In this document: piece after piece, positions 9,924 through 20,919 of the stretch
Numbering within the stretch: position 1 is the first letter of the stretch
Layout of the letters: each line of letters begins with the position of its first letter
From: Tenebrio molitor
Lineage: Eukaryota; Arthropoda; Insecta; Coleoptera; Tenebrionidae
DNA length: 64,000 bases
Direction: 5' to 3'
Assembly (NCBI RefSeq): GCF_963966145.1
Contig: NC_091049.1
Location: forward strand, 15,624,001 to 15,688,000
Position numbers and translations under genes: made by a program
Notes under the pieces: generated by a model
What the model was told of the DNA's origin: nothing
Seen by the model: only the letters and a program-made list of their open reading frames with translations
Databases searched by the model: none

Positions 9924-11037
9924 TTACTGTTGTGTTATACATACCACACTTGTGCACAACAAAGATACGCTTGTCACATTTGTGTACTCGTATATGCACT
10001 TAACACCATTCTTCACAAAATTGCACTTGACACATATGTGCGCTAAGCCATCGTTATTATCTAAAAGCCCATATATTACAAAACAAAGCATTTTATTGGC
10101 AGTCTTTGGGTTTTTGTTAATTATTTTGGATTGACAATTATCAAATCCAAAAATATGATCTTCAGATCGGCTATAATGCATCTTTTCGTTTATTGACATG
10201 TCGTCAATAATTAGTGAATAAATTCGTTGTACAGGAACTTTAAGCTGAGCTATTTCTGCTTGTAAGCGTTGCTGGCACAATTATGTTGACCCTTTGTATT
10301 CAGTTACATACCTCGATACTGTATTTTTTTATTGTAATTTGACCAAATTATTTCTACAAAATTCATACCCTTTGGATTGGGTGAACAATATCGCCAAACA
10401 GTACACATTCGAATTGTCTTTTCAGTCCAACGAGGTACTTTGGCCAAACATTTTGAATATTTATTATTTAAATGCTTTAATTTACGTGTTAAAACCTTGC
10501 AGTGATACCGTAAATGTTCAAGTTCATTGCAAGGAATGGACACTTGGACAGACTTATTATTGGAATTGGTTTCAATTATGGGATCTAGTTCAAGTTGTGG
10601 AACCTCGGAAATTTTTGGCATAAGAGGAATATTCTACAAATTAAACAATCTTGTTACTTTTCTATAAAATATACCTGTCTTATTCTTTTCATTCGGCAAT
10701 ATTTTATACTTACAAATACGAACGGTACGGCTCCTTTAATTAGGCGACAAGACTTTTTTGTATTATAATAGACATTTTCCTCAAAATTATTTATATATAT
10801 AACAGAATGGTCTCTTATATTTGAAATATCTGTATAAAATGTGATAAAAATAGCATTATTACAAATTTGTTGGAGTTTCTGCAATAATTTCAAGCCATTT
10901 ATTTCGTTGCTCGAATTCTCCTGGCAATTCAAACAGTGGGCTACTTTTATTTCCACACACAATACATTTTTTTGTACGATACTGTCAGAATTTGAGAATT
11001 TTCTCCTATGTGAACGGATTTTGATAAATGTCACCAC
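9924..11037 (-). pseudogene. P-element (THAP9-like) transposase remnant
   Basis: Three consecutive minus-strand blocks: 11037-10654 ends in RLIKGAVPFVF, the conserved end of a THAP zinc finger; 10621-10304 has a helical ELEHLRYHCKVLTRKLKHL segment, like the coiled coil after THAP; 10280-9924 has IIDDMSINEKMHYSR and IFGFDNCQSK, the start of the P-element RNase-H-like domain with its first catalytic Asp. It ends abruptly at 9924 next to the LINE. Frameshifts separate the blocks and THAP cysteines are eroded. No terminal repeats found. Confidence 0.6.
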
Positions 11038-11124
11038 TTGTCAAAACGAAACGTCAAGCTAATTTTAAAGATTTTAAGCGATTTGGGGCCTTTAAGGGGC
11101 TCGTCGAACAAAAAAACGTTGCAT

Positions 11125-11222
11125 TCAACTCGTTCGTGTGTAAATTGGGCTTTTTTGGCCCACTCGTGTTTTAAACTGACCCAGTCGTGCCAAAGAACCC
11201 CAATTTACACAAGAACTCGTCA
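11125..11222. repeat. imperfect hairpin overlapping the piggyBac 3' side
   Basis: Arms of about 45 bp sharing GTGTAAATTGGG then TTTTGGC/TCTTTGGC face each other around TTAAACTGA. Centre has CACTCGTG and CAGTCGTG. The minus-strand piggyBac frame runs into it, adding a non-family tail to the protein. Confidence 0.6.
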
Positions 11223-11243
11223 AATAAACTACTATTTTTCTCA

Positions 11244-13102
11244 TTAGAGCACAAAAATCTCCACAGGTTGAACATTTGCTGTGGAGTCTGGACTGCAAAC
11301 TTTTTGAATTGCACAGTTCGCATCTGCCCCGTACTTTTTCATGAACGACCCAATGACTACCCCTGTTGCCAAGTCGAATGTCGTCGGGGACGCTGTAATT
11401 ATACTTCCTTTTTTTTGCGATGGACCCAACAGATGAACCTCTTGTTTTATTAGTCATTATGAGTCTAAGGGTAATAGATCTTCGGAATTCTAATGTGGTC
11501 TTTTCTTCAAAAAGTTTGTTGTAGATTGCGTGTGCATTAACAAAAGCAATGTCCAGCATACACCAGAATAATCTATGCCACCATTTTCGAGACCTACGAT
11601 TCACTCCGTAGTTAGCCCGACGTTGATCTGCTTTGTCAACGCCTCCCATATATTTATTATAATCGCTAATAACCATGGGGCACTTAATTTCTATGCGATT
11701 ACCATCCTTTTGTGTCCTTTTCACAGTGGTTTCTTGGGTGCTATGAAAGTTTGATGACAAATTCACAACTCTATTGTCCACCATGGTTTTATCGTCCTTC
11801 ATGTTTGTTAGAAAATCCTTCCTTTTGAATTGTTCCACAACCTAATGTATTTTTCAAGCGAAGTTTTTCCAATAATGTAATGGACATGAAGTAATTATCT
11901 GCATATATTTTATGTTGATTCCAATCCGGTTTTGTCAGTGATAATACGACACGTTCACCCAAGCCAAACTCTCTAAATTCTTCTTCTATTTTTTCATTTT
12001 TTCCTTCATATATCTCAAAATCAGAAATATATGCATTTTGATCAGCCTGATACCAAAGCTTGTACTCTCTTTTTATCGGCTTCATGGGGATGTATTGTTT
12101 CAAGCTACTTCTTCCTTTGAAGAGGATCATGCTCTCGTCAATACTTGTTCGGCGAGTGTTTCCGTAACACTTGCGAAATCTAGTATTTAGAGTTGATACC
12201 ATTGGTCTTATTTTATAAATTTTATCCTTGTTGTCATGTGAGTTAAGGCTGTTATCATTACAGTGTAAATACCGTAGAATTTCTTCAAATGAATTCCTAG
12301 ACATAGAATTTGCTATCAGTGGCAAGGCTAAATCTGGACTGCCGTTCTAATAATGTTTCCAAGTCGGCAAACGATGGTAAGCCAACATAAAATTTATACC
12401 AATTAAAGCGGGCAGTTCTTCTCTTTTCAGATTCAAATTTTTATTCCGCTGCGTTGCATAAAGGTTACTCTGGTACACCACATTGTCAATTACTTCGCCG
12501 AGTAAGTGTAAATAGACATCGGTTGGTAAATTGCAGTTAATAAATTCTTCTTCAATAGGACCTTCAAGAAAACTGTAATCAGGCATCTATTCATCTTTGT
12601 CCATCTTTTTCCCTTTTCGTTTTGCCTTTTCTGTATTGTTTGATTGTTTTTGCTTTGATAGAAGTTTCTTCTGATTTGATTCTATCGTTAGTCTTGGACC
12701 TTTTTTAGAAATGGTGGGTGTCTCACTAATTTGTTATTCCTGTTCTTCTAGTTCTTCCGGTTTTTCTTCTGGTTCTTTCGGTTCTTTTTGTAGTTCTTCC
12801 GCTTCTAGTTCTCCCAATTTTTCATTTCTTGTAGATGTTGCACATGGAAACTGAGTTTCAATGATCCCAGAGTTATGAGCAGATAATGTTGATGGCTCAT
12901 TGCCATTAGCGCCTGCAAAATGACGTGTTGAAACAATGTTTTCGAAATAATCCTCTATATTATCGTCATCTTCATCTTCCTCATCAGTCAAAAAGTTATT
13001 ATCCAGTGGTAAGTCTTCAAATAAAATAGTGTCTGCAAGGTCCTGTAGTTGTTTCTCCATTAGGGACGCTCTACAAACCCACTTGATTTTTTTATCGCTC
13101 AT
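11244..13102 (-). pseudogene. piggyBac transposase, all three catalytic Asp visible, several breaks
   Basis: 13102-12734 is the acidic N-terminus (FLTDEEDEDDDN), 12586-12347 the dimer/catalytic start (LKREELPALIGINFMLAYH), 12325-11789 and 11838 downward the catalytic core. The DDD residues are SIDESMILFKGR (about 12137), KIYADNYF (about 11895) and GGVDKADQ (about 11635), and the C-terminal zinc domain CELC..LHSKCSTCGDFC is present. The frame is broken at about 12600-12730, 12340 and 11800-11840. Family transposases excise and insert at TTAA. It is dead as read, but only mildly decayed. Confidence 0.85.
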
Positions 13103-13374
13103 AGTCGTTTCAAAGCCTGTCGGTACTTTCGCGTCACCTAAGAAAAACCGTCTTAATATTAAAAAATAAACTTACTCCAAAATACACGACTGCACACACT
13201 GTGACACTTCACAATTAACTGTCGAATTTGTGTCGAAATAAAATTCGTACACGCCCACGAATTTTTTTATTGGTCGGTTGAAGCGGAGTCCCGTCGGGAG
13301 TTAATAGCGATAAGGTATTTTTACATGGTGATAGAAACCTGAGGAACTTAGTAGTACCGTTAGGTATTAAAGGG
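11244..13374 (-). mobile_element. piggyBac element, 5' end with TTAA, 3' end not found
   Basis: The upstream (minus-strand) terminus is at 13374: TTAA at 13375-13378 is followed inward by CCCTTTAATACCTAACGG, the TTAA|CCC.. arrangement of piggyBac ends. The matching downstream end is absent near 11.0-11.2 kb, where the hairpin lies, so it was probably truncated there. Confidence 0.65.
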
Positions 13375-13439
13375 TTAAAGTGTTCCCGGATTTAGCATAC
13401 AATAATATGGGAGCAATCTTAACACAACATGACTAATAG

Positions 13440-14100
13440 TTTTAGCAATTTCATCCCCGCGGTACTGGTGAGGTATTTCCAGATCGTTGATGACCTGCGA
13501 TAAAGTGTCTTTTGTGATTTTTCCGTTAAAATATTGTTTGTTATCATGACATCGATGATTTCTGGTTCTTCATAGCTTTACTTGATTTTTTGTCAATTAA
13601 CTTCGAATGGTAACTCGTGTTATCCATTACCATTACTGAATTGAGAGGAAAATGTGGAATCAACTAGTGCTGAAACCAAGTTTCAAATAATGTTGAATCC
13701 ATGTCGCTATTACAATCAGCAGAACAATTTTGGATGTTTTTAGCTGATAGAAGTAGAGCATTACTTCCCCCACCATGGGTACCTCCGGCATGAATAATTA
13801 TAATTCTTTTCCTTTAATTGGTAGATATTAAAATAGCAATTATTTGTTGCATCTGAAATTCCTTTTTTAATCATATCGTGGGTGTCGTACCGCGTGTCAT
13901 CAAGACATTCTTGGCGATACGTAGTCCCATCTCCATTTTTTTAGGGGAGGAGTTTCTATGATCGGTATCCGTTGATTCAACATATTGTATTCGTATCCAA
14001 TACTTCTTAAGTAGAGCCGAAACGATTCTTCACCTCATTCGAATTCACGTAATTTAAGAATTGAATTTGAAGTTGTCGGTACAACATTCTGTTTATACAT
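13440..14100 (-). pseudogene. IS630-like (DDE_3) transposase, central/C-terminal part
   Basis: Minus-strand translation shows HAGGTHGGGSNALLLSA, then STLFETWFQH, PHFPLNSVMVMDNTSYHS, the second Asp region of Tc1/IS630-like DDE transposases, separated by stops. At 14100 the sequence meets the LTR of the BEL element; it resumes at 21378 with the helix-turn-helix part. Several frameshifts and stops: an old copy. Confidence 0.65.
14096..14100. repeat. target-site duplication tacat, left
   Basis: The same five bases follow the other LTR at 21378-21382. Confidence 0.9.
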
Positions 14101-14558
14101 TGTTGGGGACGGTTTTAGGGACCGTTTGACTGTATGGAATCCATGGATGTTCGGTGTAGGAAAGTGGCGTGGCGTGGGGTAACTGATGCAACGGTCAGTT
14201 CAACTTAATGGCGTTTACTCGCTTTAAACACATGAAAATAACTGAACTACTTACACTTCTGAATTAAACGAAACTTGTACTATGAGATTAACACATGTAA
14301 AATGGTAGATGAGATTACTTATTGGAGATAATGAGAAATAAAGAAATGGTGGACAAAGGTGTGTGCCACCCACGTGTGAGTCAACCGTTCAGAGCGGTAG
14401 GTGTTAATTGACTTGCTAATGGCGGTCGCGAATCTCGCCTTGATGAGGGACTGCGCGCGTTGATCAACATGGCCTTATGGGCCTAGTACAGCGACATCAC
14501 TCGTAGGCGTCTTACAATAATTGCGGGACCAAACCAAATGGGTTCAAATCCCAGAACA
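14101..14558 (-). repeat. BEL 3' LTR
   Basis: TG at 14101-14102 and CA at 14557-14558. Same length as the copy at 20920-21377. In the element's orientation it begins TGTTCTGGGATTTG and ends CCGTCCCCAACA. Confidence 0.95.
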
Positions 14559-14742
14559 TACTGCCCACCTGCGAATGTAGATGAGCAAACTAACTTCATA
14601 CTCTGAAATGTCAAACAAAGTACAATTCGGGTGCGATCGAACATCTAGGTGCAACCGCGGATGAAACTGAGACTATGTACAAAGGGGTTGCGATCGGACA
14701 GTTGCTGTCGCGACCGCGGATGGAAACTTCTTCTGGTACTCC

Positions 14743-16340
14743 TTAGGGGGCCGGAGGTGGTTGCTGCCCACCGTCGGGAGCTGGTTCCATAGGAAGTGGA
14801 CTCAACTTCGTGATTGGCCGACGACATTCCGAGTTGGCGGTCCGAACTGTAACGACTCGGACTAGCCCATCGGCTCCGGGATGCGTGGCGGTGACTCGAC
14901 CGAGGATCCACTTGGCAGGAGGATTTCGGTGGTCGTGGACAAGGACTAACTGACCAACGGCGAAGTTGACGGTGGCGCCTCGCCAGCGCGAACGTTGTTG
15001 AAGGTGATTCAGATATTGCAGCGACCAGCGTCGCCAGAAGCACTGCTGGGCTTGTTGGACTTGTCTCCAACGAACCAGGAGTTTGGACGGGTCTTCCTCA
15101 ATCGGTGGCTCCGGTACAAGTCCTAGGGTCGAACCGACTAAGAAGTGGGCGGGTGTCAATGCGGTAACATCTGAAGCATCAGAAGAAAGAGGAGTTAGAG
15201 GTCTCGAATTGAGACATGCTTCGACTTGAGCGAGATACGTCGTCATCTCCTCAAACGTCAAAGTCCGGGGTCCGATGGCCTTCAGGAGTAGAGACTTGAC
15301 TGACTTGACGCCAGCCTCCCAAAGTCCACCGAAATGGGGGGAATATGGAGGAATGAACGACCACGTGATTCCGTCTTGGGCCAAGGTTGGAGCGACCTCC
15401 TTGTAGAGATCTGAGGCGGACTGGAAGAGACGGCGTAGTTCCGCATCAGCGCCCACGAAAGTTGTGCCGTTGTCGGAGTAGAGCTCAGCACACAAACCTC
15501 GGCGGGAGACGAACCTGCGAAATGCTAAAAGAAAGGCGTTGGTGGTGAGGTCGCTCACGACCTCCAGATGCACGGCCTTGGTTGCCATGCATACGAAGAG
15601 TGCGATATAGGCCTTGTACGACTTGTGGCCTCGTCCAGCTGTCGTGCGACACATTATGGGACCAGCATAATCGAGACCTGTTCTAGAGAAGGGTCGAGCC
15701 GGAGTGACTCGAGTCGGGGGGAGTTGACCCATCAGCTGCCCACCATGACGCGGTCGGAAACGGAAACACGGAACGCAGGATCTGATGAACCTCTTCACCA
15801 TTGACTGTGCCCCGGGAATCCACACCTGACGCATTAGGTACGAAGTGGTCAAGGTGGCGCTTGCATGCAACATAGCAGCGTGGGCGTTCCGTATGAAGAG
15901 CTCCGCCAGCGGCGAAGTCTTCGGCAGGATTGGGGGGTGACGCTCCGAGAAGGGAACGTGTGAATAGGAGAGACGTCCTCCTACGAGCATGGTTCTGGCT
16001 GGATCCAGAACTGGGTACAGCCTCAGCAGAGAAGATCTCCTGGGAACTGAACCGGGTTTACGAAGAGAGGAAAGTTCGTCGGAGTAGCAACGTCTCTGTT
16101 CGCAACGAATCAATCGAAGTTTCGCGTCCCGAATCTCGGCGGCACGAGAGAGGTCTGTCGCGTCACGCCAACGGCAACGTCTGAAGAACCGCACACACAA
16201 CGCGGTCACTCGAAGGAGCTTCGCGAGCGAAGAGTACCTGCTCAGAAGAGCCCAAGGCTCCTCATCGACGCGAACTACGTTACTCCGTAGAGATCGAGGG
16301 GCTTCTTCGCCGGGTGAAGTGACGTCCTGGAGCACTCGGC
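14743..16340 (-). CDS. BEL/Pao integrase (C-terminal part of polyprotein)
   Basis: The open frame runs from about 16340 (the frame stays open to 16506) to 14743. It holds the integrase HHCC zinc region (H near HAAMLHAS, C pair in SCVPCF), then the catalytic core: Asp in GLDYAGPI, Asp in YSDNGTTFVG and Glu in GGLWEAGVKSVKS, the D,D-35-E set. A DUF5641-like C-terminal segment (ILGRVTATHPGADGLVRVV) follows. It inserts the cDNA. Normally fused to RT in one polyprotein; here in a different frame from the preceding RT/RNase H, overlapping it at 16280-16506. All catalytic residues are present. Confidence 0.9.
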
Positions 16341-19300
16341 CAACACTCCTCACTCTGGCTGAGCCATGGGGGCCCGTGCCACCAAAGCGGTGAATCTCGG
16401 AGAAGTTCTGGCTCTGTACCGCGCGAAGCCTCGTCGGCGGGGTTGTCACTACTCGGTATGTATCTCCACGTGAGTGCCGGTAATGAAGTCTGTATGTAGG
16501 ACACACGGTTCGCGACGAAAGTCTTCCATCGACTTGGATGCCCGTGTATCCAAGCTAGCGCGATTTGGCTGTCGGACCAGGCGGTGATAGGACACTTGGA
16601 GAAACTGTTCTCTTTCAGTACGTGACGCAACAAGCGGACCCCGAGCTGCGCGGCACACAACTCGAGTCGCGGCACAGTCATTGTCTGTAGAGGGGACACC
16701 TTGCTCTTCGAAGTCAACAAGGTGATTTTGAAGCGGTTGTTCGATATAGGAAACCGAACGTAGAGTGCCGCGGCGTACGCTCGTGTAGAGGCGTCACAGA
16801 AGACGTGAAGCTCTACCCCTTTGGTGTCTGTGGACAGGGAAGTCCACCTGGGGATTCGAAGTACGGGTAGAGTTTCGAGAGCGTTGACGAACTCTCGCCA
16901 ACAACGAAGCATTGGACGACTGAGGGGTTCGTCCCATCCGGTATGTGACAGCCATAGATCTTGAAGGAATATCTTAGCTCTCACCACGATTGGACCGATC
17001 CAACCAAGGGGATCGAAGATGCGGGATATCCAGGACAGTACGATTCTCTTGGTGATTGGCCTGCCGCCAGAATCCGGTGGTGTGAACTCGAAGAGGAACT
17101 CATCGCTCGCGGGGCTCCACATCACGCCGAGCATCTTGGCGGGTTGTCCAGAAAGTACTGGTTGAGTGGACGAAGCGGCGGCTTCCGTAGTTCCAAGCGG
17201 GAGAAGTGATCGATGATTTGCTGCCCACTTGCCTAGCTCGAATTTTCCCTTTGCGAGGAGTTCTATGAGTTCGTCGCGACGACGGAGCGCATCCGGAAGC
17301 GTGTCTGCACCTGACAGGATGTCATCCACGTAGGAGTCGTCGTCGAGACTGGCAGCGCCGAGAGGTAGATTGTCACGTTCGAGAGAGGCCAACTCTCGGA
17401 GAGTTCTGATGGCCAAGAAAGGTGCACATGCTGTGCCATACGTAACTGTCTGGAGTCGAAAGTCTATTGGTGAACTTGATTCTCCTGAATTCCAGAGAAT
17501 ACGTTGCAGATCTTGATCATCTGGGTGCACTAGAATCTGTCTGAACATTTTCACGATATCGCTCGTGAAGACATAGCGATAGTTTCTCCAACGTAATAGC
17601 AATAAGGAAAGATCGCCCAGAAGAGTAGGGCCTGTGAGCAATGTTGAATTCAGGGAGCAGCCAGCGTTGTTGCTGCGCGTGGCATCGAAGACGACGCGGA
17701 GCTTGGTACCACGCGGGCCTTGCTGTTGCACTGCATGGTGCGGAAGATACCAACAAGGTTGGCCCGAAGAAGGGGGTGAAACGACTGACATGTGTCCGAG
17801 CCTTTCGTACTCAGTGAGAAAAGACGAATATGTCTCCTTGAGTGAGGGTTCTCGAGTAAATCTGCGTTCCAGGGCTTGTAACGATCGAGCACAAGAAGAG
17901 CGATTGTTATCCCCGGAGAGGAGTGCATGAGGACGAGTGGGTAGCCGAACCACGAAGCGACCGTCCGTGTTCCGACCGTAGGTTTCACGAAAGTGTTCTT
18001 CACAGAGAGCGTCCTCGGGTGTAAGCGGTTGCTCGGGCACCGAGACCTCTTCGGTCTCCCAGAAGCGGTGGAGTTCGTCTGTCGTCTCCGCAGGGGACGT
18101 GCATTGATGAAACGCACTACTGGGTTCCGGTGTAGAGACCGAGCCAGAAACTACCCAACCGAGAGTCGTGTCTTGCGCGGTCACTTGTTTGCACGAGCTT
18201 CGTTTGAGTCCTGGGCGTAGAAGCGATCCGTAGATGTCCGCGCCGAGGACGAGTCCTATCTTTGCCTTGCGGAAGTAGTACGGGTCTGCTAGGTCGTTTG
18301 GATCGACGGGAAGCGCGTCAACCGGCGCGATCTGCTGTCGCGGTAGACAACCGGTTAACTTCGGTAGTATTACTGCGGTCACCGTATACTCTGCGTCAGG
18401 ATGTACGCGGGATTTGAGTCGTACGTCCGTCTGAAAGCGTGCTGACCCGGCAGCAGTCTCTCCTATGCCGCAGATATTCACCGACGAACGGGTGCGCGGC
18501 AGTTGTAGCTGGTGCACGACATGTTCAGCTATCAGCGTGGTCTCAGACCCCGAGTCGAGCAGGGCTCGTGTCTGAGCCTGTTTCCCGTTGGGGGAGCAGA
18601 CGGTTACCTGTGCAGTTGCCAGAAGTACCACACGGGTCTGATGAAGGGGGCGGACCATGTTCACGGTGGCGGATGGGTCGGACTCTAGGGCCCTCGCTGT
18701 CTGGTTTGGACGTCTATCTGTGCGGTGGAGAAGCGTGTGGTGTCTCTGAGCGCAGGTACGGCAGGAGAAGGTCGACTTGCAGTCCCGTACCATGTGTCTC
18801 CCTAGACAGTTGAGACACAGGCGTAATTGAGTTACCTGTTCACGACGCTCTCCAGAGGTTTGCCCCTGGAAGGTTCCACAGTTGTAGATCTTGTGGTCTT
18901 CCTTGCATATCGGACAAGTTCTGTGATCGAGCCTGGGAACTTGCTGTCCTCCAGGTGAGCTTGAAGTTGTGCCTACAGCGTGAACACGTGCTTTGACTGG
19001 CACGCTCTTGTAGATAGGGGTTCCGTGATGAGGTTTACCTACAGCCATGGACATTTCTAGTGCTCGGATGCGGTGATCGAGGAAGAACTCGAGCTGCTGG
19101 AAGGTTGGCAGCGCTGGGATGTAGGCTGCGTCAACCATCTTCCTCTGTTTGTCCCAATTTGTCAGGTCGATCTGCCACTCGTAGCGGGTGGGATCGTCCA
19201 ACCTTCGGAGCGTCATGAATACCAATAGGTCGTCCCAGTACTGCGTGGGACAGCCCAGCGCCTCCAAGGCTCTGACCTCTTCCTTCGTGCGGTCAAGGAT

Positions 19301-19417
19301 CGAGCGCATGTTGACCGGTGTACATTTTGTCGGGGCTGGCATGTCGAACAACTCCACCAGGTGGGCGTGTGCGAGCATACGACCGTTGGTGTAGCGCTGA
19401 CATACCTCCTTCCACAC
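16280..19417 (-). CDS. BEL/Pao polyprotein: gag knuckles, protease, RT, RNase H
   Basis: 1045 codons open from 19417 (not a true start; the frame enters from gag). Order: gag end; knuckles CPICKEDHKIYNC, CLNCLGRHMVRDC and CRTCAQRHHTLLH (about residues 165-240); retropepsin with ALLDSGSETTLI (about 286); RT with YVDDILSGAD (about 696, bases 17321-17332); RNase H with VFCDASTRAYAAAL (about 870). All active-site residues look intact. The last 40 or so residues (RHFTRRRSP..) are out of family because the frame slips near 16330 before integrase. It makes element cDNA in capsid-like particles in active relatives. Confidence 0.93.
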   Translation of the reverse strand: MWKEVCQRYTNGRMLAHAHLVELFDMPAPTKCTPVNMRSILDRTKEEVRALEALGCPTQYWDDLLVFMTLRRLDDPTRYEWQIDLTNWDKQRKMVDAAYIPALPTFQQLEFFLDHRIRALEMSMAVGKPHHGTPIYKSVPVKARVHAVGTTSSSPGGQQVPRLDHRTCPICKEDHKIYNCGTFQGQTSGERREQVTQLRLCLNCLGRHMVRDCKSTFSCRTCAQRHHTLLHRTDRRPNQTARALESDPSATVNMVRPLHQTRVVLLATAQVTVCSPNGKQAQTRALLDSGSETTLIAEHVVHQLQLPRTRSSVNICGIGETAAGSARFQTDVRLKSRVHPDAEYTVTAVILPKLTGCLPRQQIAPVDALPVDPNDLADPYYFRKAKIGLVLGADIYGSLLRPGLKRSSCKQVTAQDTTLGWVVSGSVSTPEPSSAFHQCTSPAETTDELHRFWETEEVSVPEQPLTPEDALCEEHFRETYGRNTDGRFVVRLPTRPHALLSGDNNRSSCARSLQALERRFTREPSLKETYSSFLTEYERLGHMSVVSPPSSGQPCWYLPHHAVQQQGPRGTKLRVVFDATRSNNAGCSLNSTLLTGPTLLGDLSLLLLRWRNYRYVFTSDIVKMFRQILVHPDDQDLQRILWNSGESSSPIDFRLQTVTYGTACAPFLAIRTLRELASLERDNLPLGAASLDDDSYVDDILSGADTLPDALRRRDELIELLAKGKFELGKWAANHRSLLPLGTTEAAASSTQPVLSGQPAKMLGVMWSPASDEFLFEFTPPDSGGRPITKRIVLSWISRIFDPLGWIGPIVVRAKIFLQDLWLSHTGWDEPLSRPMLRCWREFVNALETLPVLRIPRWTSLSTDTKGVELHVFCDASTRAYAAALYVRFPISNNRFKITLLTSKSKVSPLQTMTVPRLELCAAQLGVRLLRHVLKENSFSKCPITAWSDSQIALAWIHGHPSRWKTFVANRVSYIQTSLPALTWRYIPSSDNPADEASRGTEPELLRDSPLWWHGPPWLSQSEECWPSAPGRHFTRRRSPSISTE

Positions 19418-19502
19418 AGGCGCGAAGTTGGCATCAGTGACGGCGACGTTCTGTACGATGCATGCGGCGGTACCCTTCAGCGATTGCTTGAGATACTGTA
19501 AC

Positions 19503-19976
19503 TTATGGGAATTTAGAAACGTCGTTGCGGTTTACTACTGCGGTAGTGAAAGCATCACGGAATGTTTCCCACTCTGAATAGACTCCAGAGAAGGTAGGTA
19601 GTTCTATTCTTGGGAGAGGAGGGAGTGATTCTCTGGCTATATCCTTGAAGAGCGACGTGTCTTCTATTTGAGGCGAAGGGGGTCGCTGCGGTCGAAGAGC
19701 CTCGAATTCGGCAGCTCCTCTCACATAGGCCAGGTTGGCGACATAATAGTCATCGTTGGCGTAGTATTCTGTTGATTCGATACCTGGATCGTCCTCCAGG
19801 TGGCGGTGATTGGCTCGAAAGTCTTCCCAATCGTTGACTAGGGTTTCGAGTCCTCTTTCTATAGCCTCGTTGACCTTCCGTGGGTCGTCGTAATTTAGAC
19901 TCTCTGCTACGGTCTGCGGCCATTTTGTCATGCGAGCGATGAGCTTGGCCTGTCTCGCCAAAAGACGCGCAGCCAT
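19503..19976 (-). CDS. BEL/Pao gag N-terminus
   Basis: ATG at 19976-19974. 157 codons: helical start (LLARQAKLIARMTKWPQT), then LPRIELPTFSGVYSEWETF, the DUF1759 gag signature, ending at a stop at 19503-19505. Homology continues without loss in another frame just downstream on the minus strand; a GGG run at about 19507-19509 (CCC on the coding strand) has one base too many. BEL elements normally have one uninterrupted ORF, so this is a frameshift or an assembly error, not an expected gag/pol boundary. Confidence 0.85.
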   Translation of the reverse strand: MAARLLARQAKLIARMTKWPQTVAESLNYDDPRKVNEAIERGLETLVNDWEDFRANHRHLEDDPGIESTEYYANDDYYVANLAYVRGAAEFEALRPQRPPSPQIEDTSLFKDIARESLPPLPRIELPTFSGVYSEWETFRDAFTTAVVNRNDVSKFP

Positions 19977-20084
19977 CTTGTATGGAATGAAACACGGAAG
20001 ATCTCACTCAATGTGAGCTTCTAAAGAAGGCAGCGGGAAGAGCTGCGCTGCTCGAAAAAATGTTCACCGCAGGTGAACCACTGT

Positions 20085-20455
20085 AGAGAGGGTGCAGCGC
20101 TCTTGGGAAAAATGCACGTCGCAGGTGGACTTGGAGGGTTGGCCCTGGTTGTGGGCTACTGAAGAGAAGATGTCCACTTGGGAGAGAACTACCGAGAAGA
20201 AAATGTCCACTTGGGAGTGAACGCCGTGGAGAAGATGTCCACTTGGGAGTGAACTCCGAGGAGAAGATGTCCACTAAGATGTGAACGCCGTGGAGAAGAT
20301 GTCCACTTGGGAGTGAACTCCGAGGAGAAGATGTCCACTAAGATGTGAACGCCGTGGAGAAGATGTCCACTTGGGAGTGAACGCCGTGGAGAAGATGTCC
20401 ACTTGGGAGTGAACTCCGAGGAGAAGATGTCCACTAAGATGTGAACGCCGTGTAT
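20085..20455. repeat. 32-bp minisatellite in the BEL 5' leader
   Basis: Units such as AAGATGTCCACTTGGGAGTG followed by AACGCCGTGGAG repeat every 32 bp, about nine intact units, alternating two variants (TTGGGAG/TAAGATG and GCCGTGG/TCCGAGG); diverged units reach to about 20085. It lies between primer site and gag start, so it would be in the genomic RNA leader. Confidence 0.9.
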
Positions 20456-20899
20456 GTGAACTGCTACGACCAACTACTTTGAACACTCTATAGATATATT
20501 CGGCCAGCTGATGTGTGAACGCACTATATCTATATTACTACTTGAGGGGGTCTCAAATACCTGGATTGTGCACCTATAGAGGGCTTTACCTCCTGGTGTA
20601 GGACGATGCGGCTGATTACTCTACGGGCCGTCTCGACGCCGTGCTATCGGTTACCTGGATCTCTTGACCTGCGAGAGCTCGACTGGAAACTGGATAGCGT
20701 TCCCTCTGACTCCCAGCACTTAGGCATGAGAACCCTCCCTCGGGAACTGGTGTAGGAAGCCTTCCCTCAGGAATGTGCTTGTTTCTTGCAGACAAGATGG
20801 CGGCCGATGACGCGTCGCTCACGTTGCACAATGTTGAGCAAACGACACTCAGAACTAACTATTAGCGGAAGTCACTCACGTCACGATATTTAGCTGGAT

Positions 20900-20916
20900 C
20901 CGGATTCGAAGGACCA
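20900..20916 (-). promoter_or_regulatory. primer-binding site, probably tRNA-Tyr
   Basis: Three bases after the 5' LTR end, the minus strand reads TGGTCCTTCGAATCCGG. The first 11 bases fit the 3' end of insect tRNA-Tyr (..TCGAAGGACCA); the next bases fit with a one-base gap. From memory of the tRNA, not checked. Confidence 0.55.
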
Positions 20917-20919
20917 TTA

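Noticed and set aside
20085..20455. CRISPR-like regular repeats
   Set aside because: Units are directly adjacent with no spacers, in an insect retrotransposon leader; a minisatellite.
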